Below are positions 61,501 through 64,000 of a DNA stretch of 64,000 nucleotides, piece by piece. Made by a program: the position numbers and the translations under genes. The stretch lies in assembly GCA_034509425.1 (NCBI GenBank), contig JAVTVJ010000033.1:7375001-7439000 (forward strand), read 5' to 3'. The notes beneath the pieces were generated by a model. That model was not told where the DNA came from, made no database searches, and saw only the letters and a program-made list of their open reading frames with translations. The first letter of the stretch is position 1. Each line of letters begins with the position of its first letter. Origin of the DNA: Eopsaltria australis (taxonomy: Eukaryota; Chordata; Aves; Passeriformes; Petroicidae).

Positions 61501-64000
61501 TCTCTCTGCTGTAAATCTAATGAGAACTGAGTTCCACTCTAACCCAGCTCTTGAAATAGCTCTGTGGAACTTTTTCTATCCACAAAAAGAAAAATTATAG
61601 TTACTTTCCCCTCATAATAATTTTTGTGATTCCCACTTCCACAGCTCAGGTTCAAGAATATTGGACATGAAAAACATTCTTGAAATCTATTTAGCATAAG
61701 ATAACTTGTACTTTAACCACCATGCATTCTCAATAAGAAGACATGATACTACTCATAAAGATCCATTCAGAGCTAGAGTTGTGAAGCACAGAGGAAACAC
61801 CAGGAGAGAAAGAGAAATGCTTGGTCACTGATTTCAGGAATGAACTAAACTACACAGTAGTCTGGACCCTAAATGCACATTTCTCTCACATGACACAGGC
61901 TTCCCAGGGAAGCAGTCACAGCACCAAGCCTGTCTGACTTCAAGAAGAGTTTGGACAATGCTCTCAGGCACATGGTGTGACTCTTGGGGTGTCCTTCACA
62001 CAGCCAGGAATTGGACTTGATGATCCTGATGGGTGCCTTTCAATTCAGCATAAAATAAAATAATTACAGAAAGAAGCTATATATTTTAAATAATTTACAC
62101 TTCATTGCCTGCTTTGCTGTGTGGCTGAGTGATCATATTATCCTTACTTTGTATGATTTAATAAAATATTAAAGGCATGCATATGGCAAATCAAGGTAAC
62201 AGCTATAACAACAGTCTAAATGCAAAACTAAATAATAAAATTTAGATTCTTTCATTTGGAAATTAGTTTGACTTTCAGGCTCTTTGTAAAAAAATTTAAA
62301 ACAAAGAACGCCAGAAGAAAAGCATAACTCATAATTTTTAACAGGTAACTTGTCTCCATTATGTGGATCTACATTTAAAATGTAAAATCTACCAAGAATA
62401 ATTACAGAGAAAGTTGAGACTTTTACGTTCCGAAACAGTGTTTCCAGTACCTCAGAAGGAAATGGAAAAGCAAGTATGAATTTAGTTTTCTGTATCTAAG
62501 AGGAAATACAAGCATGAAACAGGAAACTGGTAATGGAAGAGAAGATAAAAAACCAAATTTAAAATAAGTATCTGAGCCTTTAAAAAATTTTATTAAAATT
62601 AATTTTTAAAAAAGCATTTATACCTCCCATTTTATAAGCTGATTACTAGGAGAAGCAGAAGAAAAAAATCTCACATTTAAAAGAAAACAGCATTTGCCAA
62701 ATGGGAAACTTCAATATTGAGCTCCTTTGGCCTTAAAAAAAAGGGCTACTAAACTGTGAGTGCAGAAAACTCGCCCACTTTGTGCTTTATTAAGACAGGG
62801 GAAGGCAATAAAACCCTGAAGCAGAGTAACTGTCTGGAAGTAATAGTAAATCAAACTACTAATATTAAAGAGTGTTTCAGTATCTCTACATAAAAAATGA
62901 CATGCCTAGAAGACAAGAAAACATCACACTACTAAAATGTCTGCATGAATAAGCTTATTTCCTAATATGACAGCAAATTATTTGAAGGCACTTTAGCACA
63001 TGTGGTCAGATTTTGGATATTGGCATGATTTCCAGTAAAGTCTTCTCCAGATCTGAAAAGTCTCATGTCAAGTCAGCTTAGAATTTCAGCTGCCATTTAC
63101 TCACATGATGACATTTTTCTGTTTCATACAGTAAAATTAATGTTCATAGTAAATTAGTCCTATTCTTCCATTTTGAGATATCAAATGCTACTTAAAATCC
63201 AGCAACTTTAACTTTCACATAATTGTATTTTTACACTGTAACTTACTTTAACATTTTTTATATACATTATTCTACATTTTAACGAATTATGAACTTTCTA
63301 GCAGTTGTGGCTGCATGCAGGCTAAAAAAGATTAACACAAAATCAAAACCCTGGAGGAGTTACCATTTTTGGACTATTAGGATTGGGGAAGTTATGAGAT
63401 ACTGAAAACAGAGGTGAAAATAAAAAAGCCTTAAGCATAATAACTACAGCTACTTCTAAGACTGTATTCTATGACTATAAGCCCTCTGAATTAGCCTGCA
63501 CTAAATGTTAAAAAACCATCTGGTAAAGAAAATTATGTAACATGTAGGTGATTAAACTTTTTTTTTTTAATTTTCAGGAATTTTATCAATTGCAAGCAAC
63601 TAATTTGGATTTGACAAAAACTCTAATATGAAACTAAGTTAATATGAAAATTAATTTAGCAACTGATCACCACAGCAATTATTATATTTTTACAGTCATT
63701 TACTTAAAAATAACCACAGTTACTACAGTTGCATTACTCAGAAGCAGAAGTTATCTGTGAAATAATAGCAAAAGAAGTCCCTGATTTGCATGGAGAAAAT
63801 TCCATAGCTGTGCTGGTTTTGCACATCTCAACACAAAAAGAGTCACTTTTACAGATAGAAAAGAGACCACTACTTGTTTACAGTTGTATCAGTTACACAG
63901 GGCTTTCTGCACTCTAAGAAACAGAGAAGAAGGAAGAGGATAAGGAACAAGGAAGAAAGAAGATATTAAACTTTCAAAAAATCAAGTTTATCTATAAATC
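58519..64000 (-). other. NBEA: Intron upstream of exon A (3' part)
   Basis: About 5.5 kb with no coding block matching the preceding part of neurobeachin, so the upstream exon is beyond the window. It holds one recognisable repeat, a CR1 3' end at 61893-62066, and otherwise AT-rich sequence. The acceptor at its end reads TTCCAG before exon A. Open frames on either strand in this stretch are short and resemble nothing I know. Confidence 0.8.
61893..62066 (+). mobile_element. CR1 LINE 3' end, 5'-truncated
   Basis: The stretch follows the avian CR1 3' terminal region: a CTTCCCAGGGAAG start, then wording for the last ORF2 residues (TTCAAGAAGAGTTTGGACAA, GGCACATGGTGTGACTC), then GGACTTGATGATCC and CAATTCAGCATA. 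The usual terminal ATTCTATG repeats have decayed into an A-rich tail. It is 5'-truncated to about 170 bp, as most CR1 copies are. It is the same general subfamily as the longer copy at 53823-54425 but lies in the opposite orientation. Confidence 0.88.

Larger units (their letters stand above)
1..64000 (-). other. NBEA: Neurobeachin gene, internal portion (20 exons, both ends outside window)
   Basis: Twenty separate coding blocks on the minus strand read in order as one protein, with consistent intron phases and GT-AG borders throughout. Their sum is 3,652 nt, about 1,217 of the roughly 2,940 residues of neurobeachin; I estimate residues about 670 to 1,880. Neurobeachin is a BEACH-WD40 scaffold that binds PKA type II regulatory subunits and works in post-Golgi trafficking and synaptic receptor delivery (known for the family). 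The paralogue LRBA is the only serious alternative, but several exons match NBEA wording, and the kinase-anchoring helix in the large exon is NBEA's. No frameshift or premature stop is seen, so the gene looks intact. Confidence 0.96.

Overview
The window is a 64 kb internal piece of a vertebrate gene, almost certainly from a bird. Twenty exons on the minus strand, each with GT-AG splice sites and matching codon phase, join into one open reading frame of 3,652 nt (about 1,217 codons). I recognise the protein as neurobeachin (NBEA), a very large BEACH-family scaffold and protein kinase A anchoring protein of neurons. I distinguish it from its paralogue LRBA by wording such as [17 protein letters not shown] and by the kinase-anchoring helix in the 1,023-nt exon. 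Both gene ends lie outside the window: the first exons are above position 64000, and the DUF1088, PH, BEACH and WD40 exons are below position 1. The avian call rests on several CR1 LINE 3' ends with the GTGATTCTGTGA type of terminus, the lack of any mammalian SINE that I could recognise, and compact AT-rich introns. A non-avian reptile is the main alternative.

Layout in transcript order (high to low coordinates): 58519-64000 is the 3' part of an upstream intron. Exons A-H (58.5-48.8 kb) encode the end of the N-terminal alpha-solenoid. Exon I (48.55-47.53 kb, 341 codons) is the acidic, disordered linker with the RII-binding helix. Exons J-P (45.7-30.6 kb) encode a second conserved helical block and include a 9-nt microexon at 37119-37127. 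Exons Q-T (29.2-1.0 kb) encode the Ser/Thr/Pro-rich linker that leads to the DUF1088/PH/BEACH part. The two largest introns (17127-29105 and 5309-16687, about 12 and 11 kb) hold no gene that I can support but contain several stretches that look like conserved regulatory DNA.

Repeats are sparse: avian CR1 3' ends at 53823-54425, 61893-62066, 41286-41530 and 41183-41217, two small CR1 scraps (52238-52320, 7905-7955), and much older CR1/L3-type LINE remnants at 40560-41090 and, less surely, near 19.7-19.95 kb. Short microsatellites and AT-rich palindromes are also present. I see no tRNA, rRNA, CRISPR or prokaryote-type feature, and no second protein-coding gene.

The most useful observations are the 9-nt microexon (GGT TCT AAG, Gly-Ser-Lys) with a UGC motif just before its acceptor; a stronger second donor 15 nt downstream that would give an in-frame 24-nt version; a 108-nt intron that is stop-free and in frame, so its retention would insert 36 residues; and a CpG-rich, enhancer-like block at about 12.5-13.4 kb. 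Protein recognition is from memory of the family; no database search was run.
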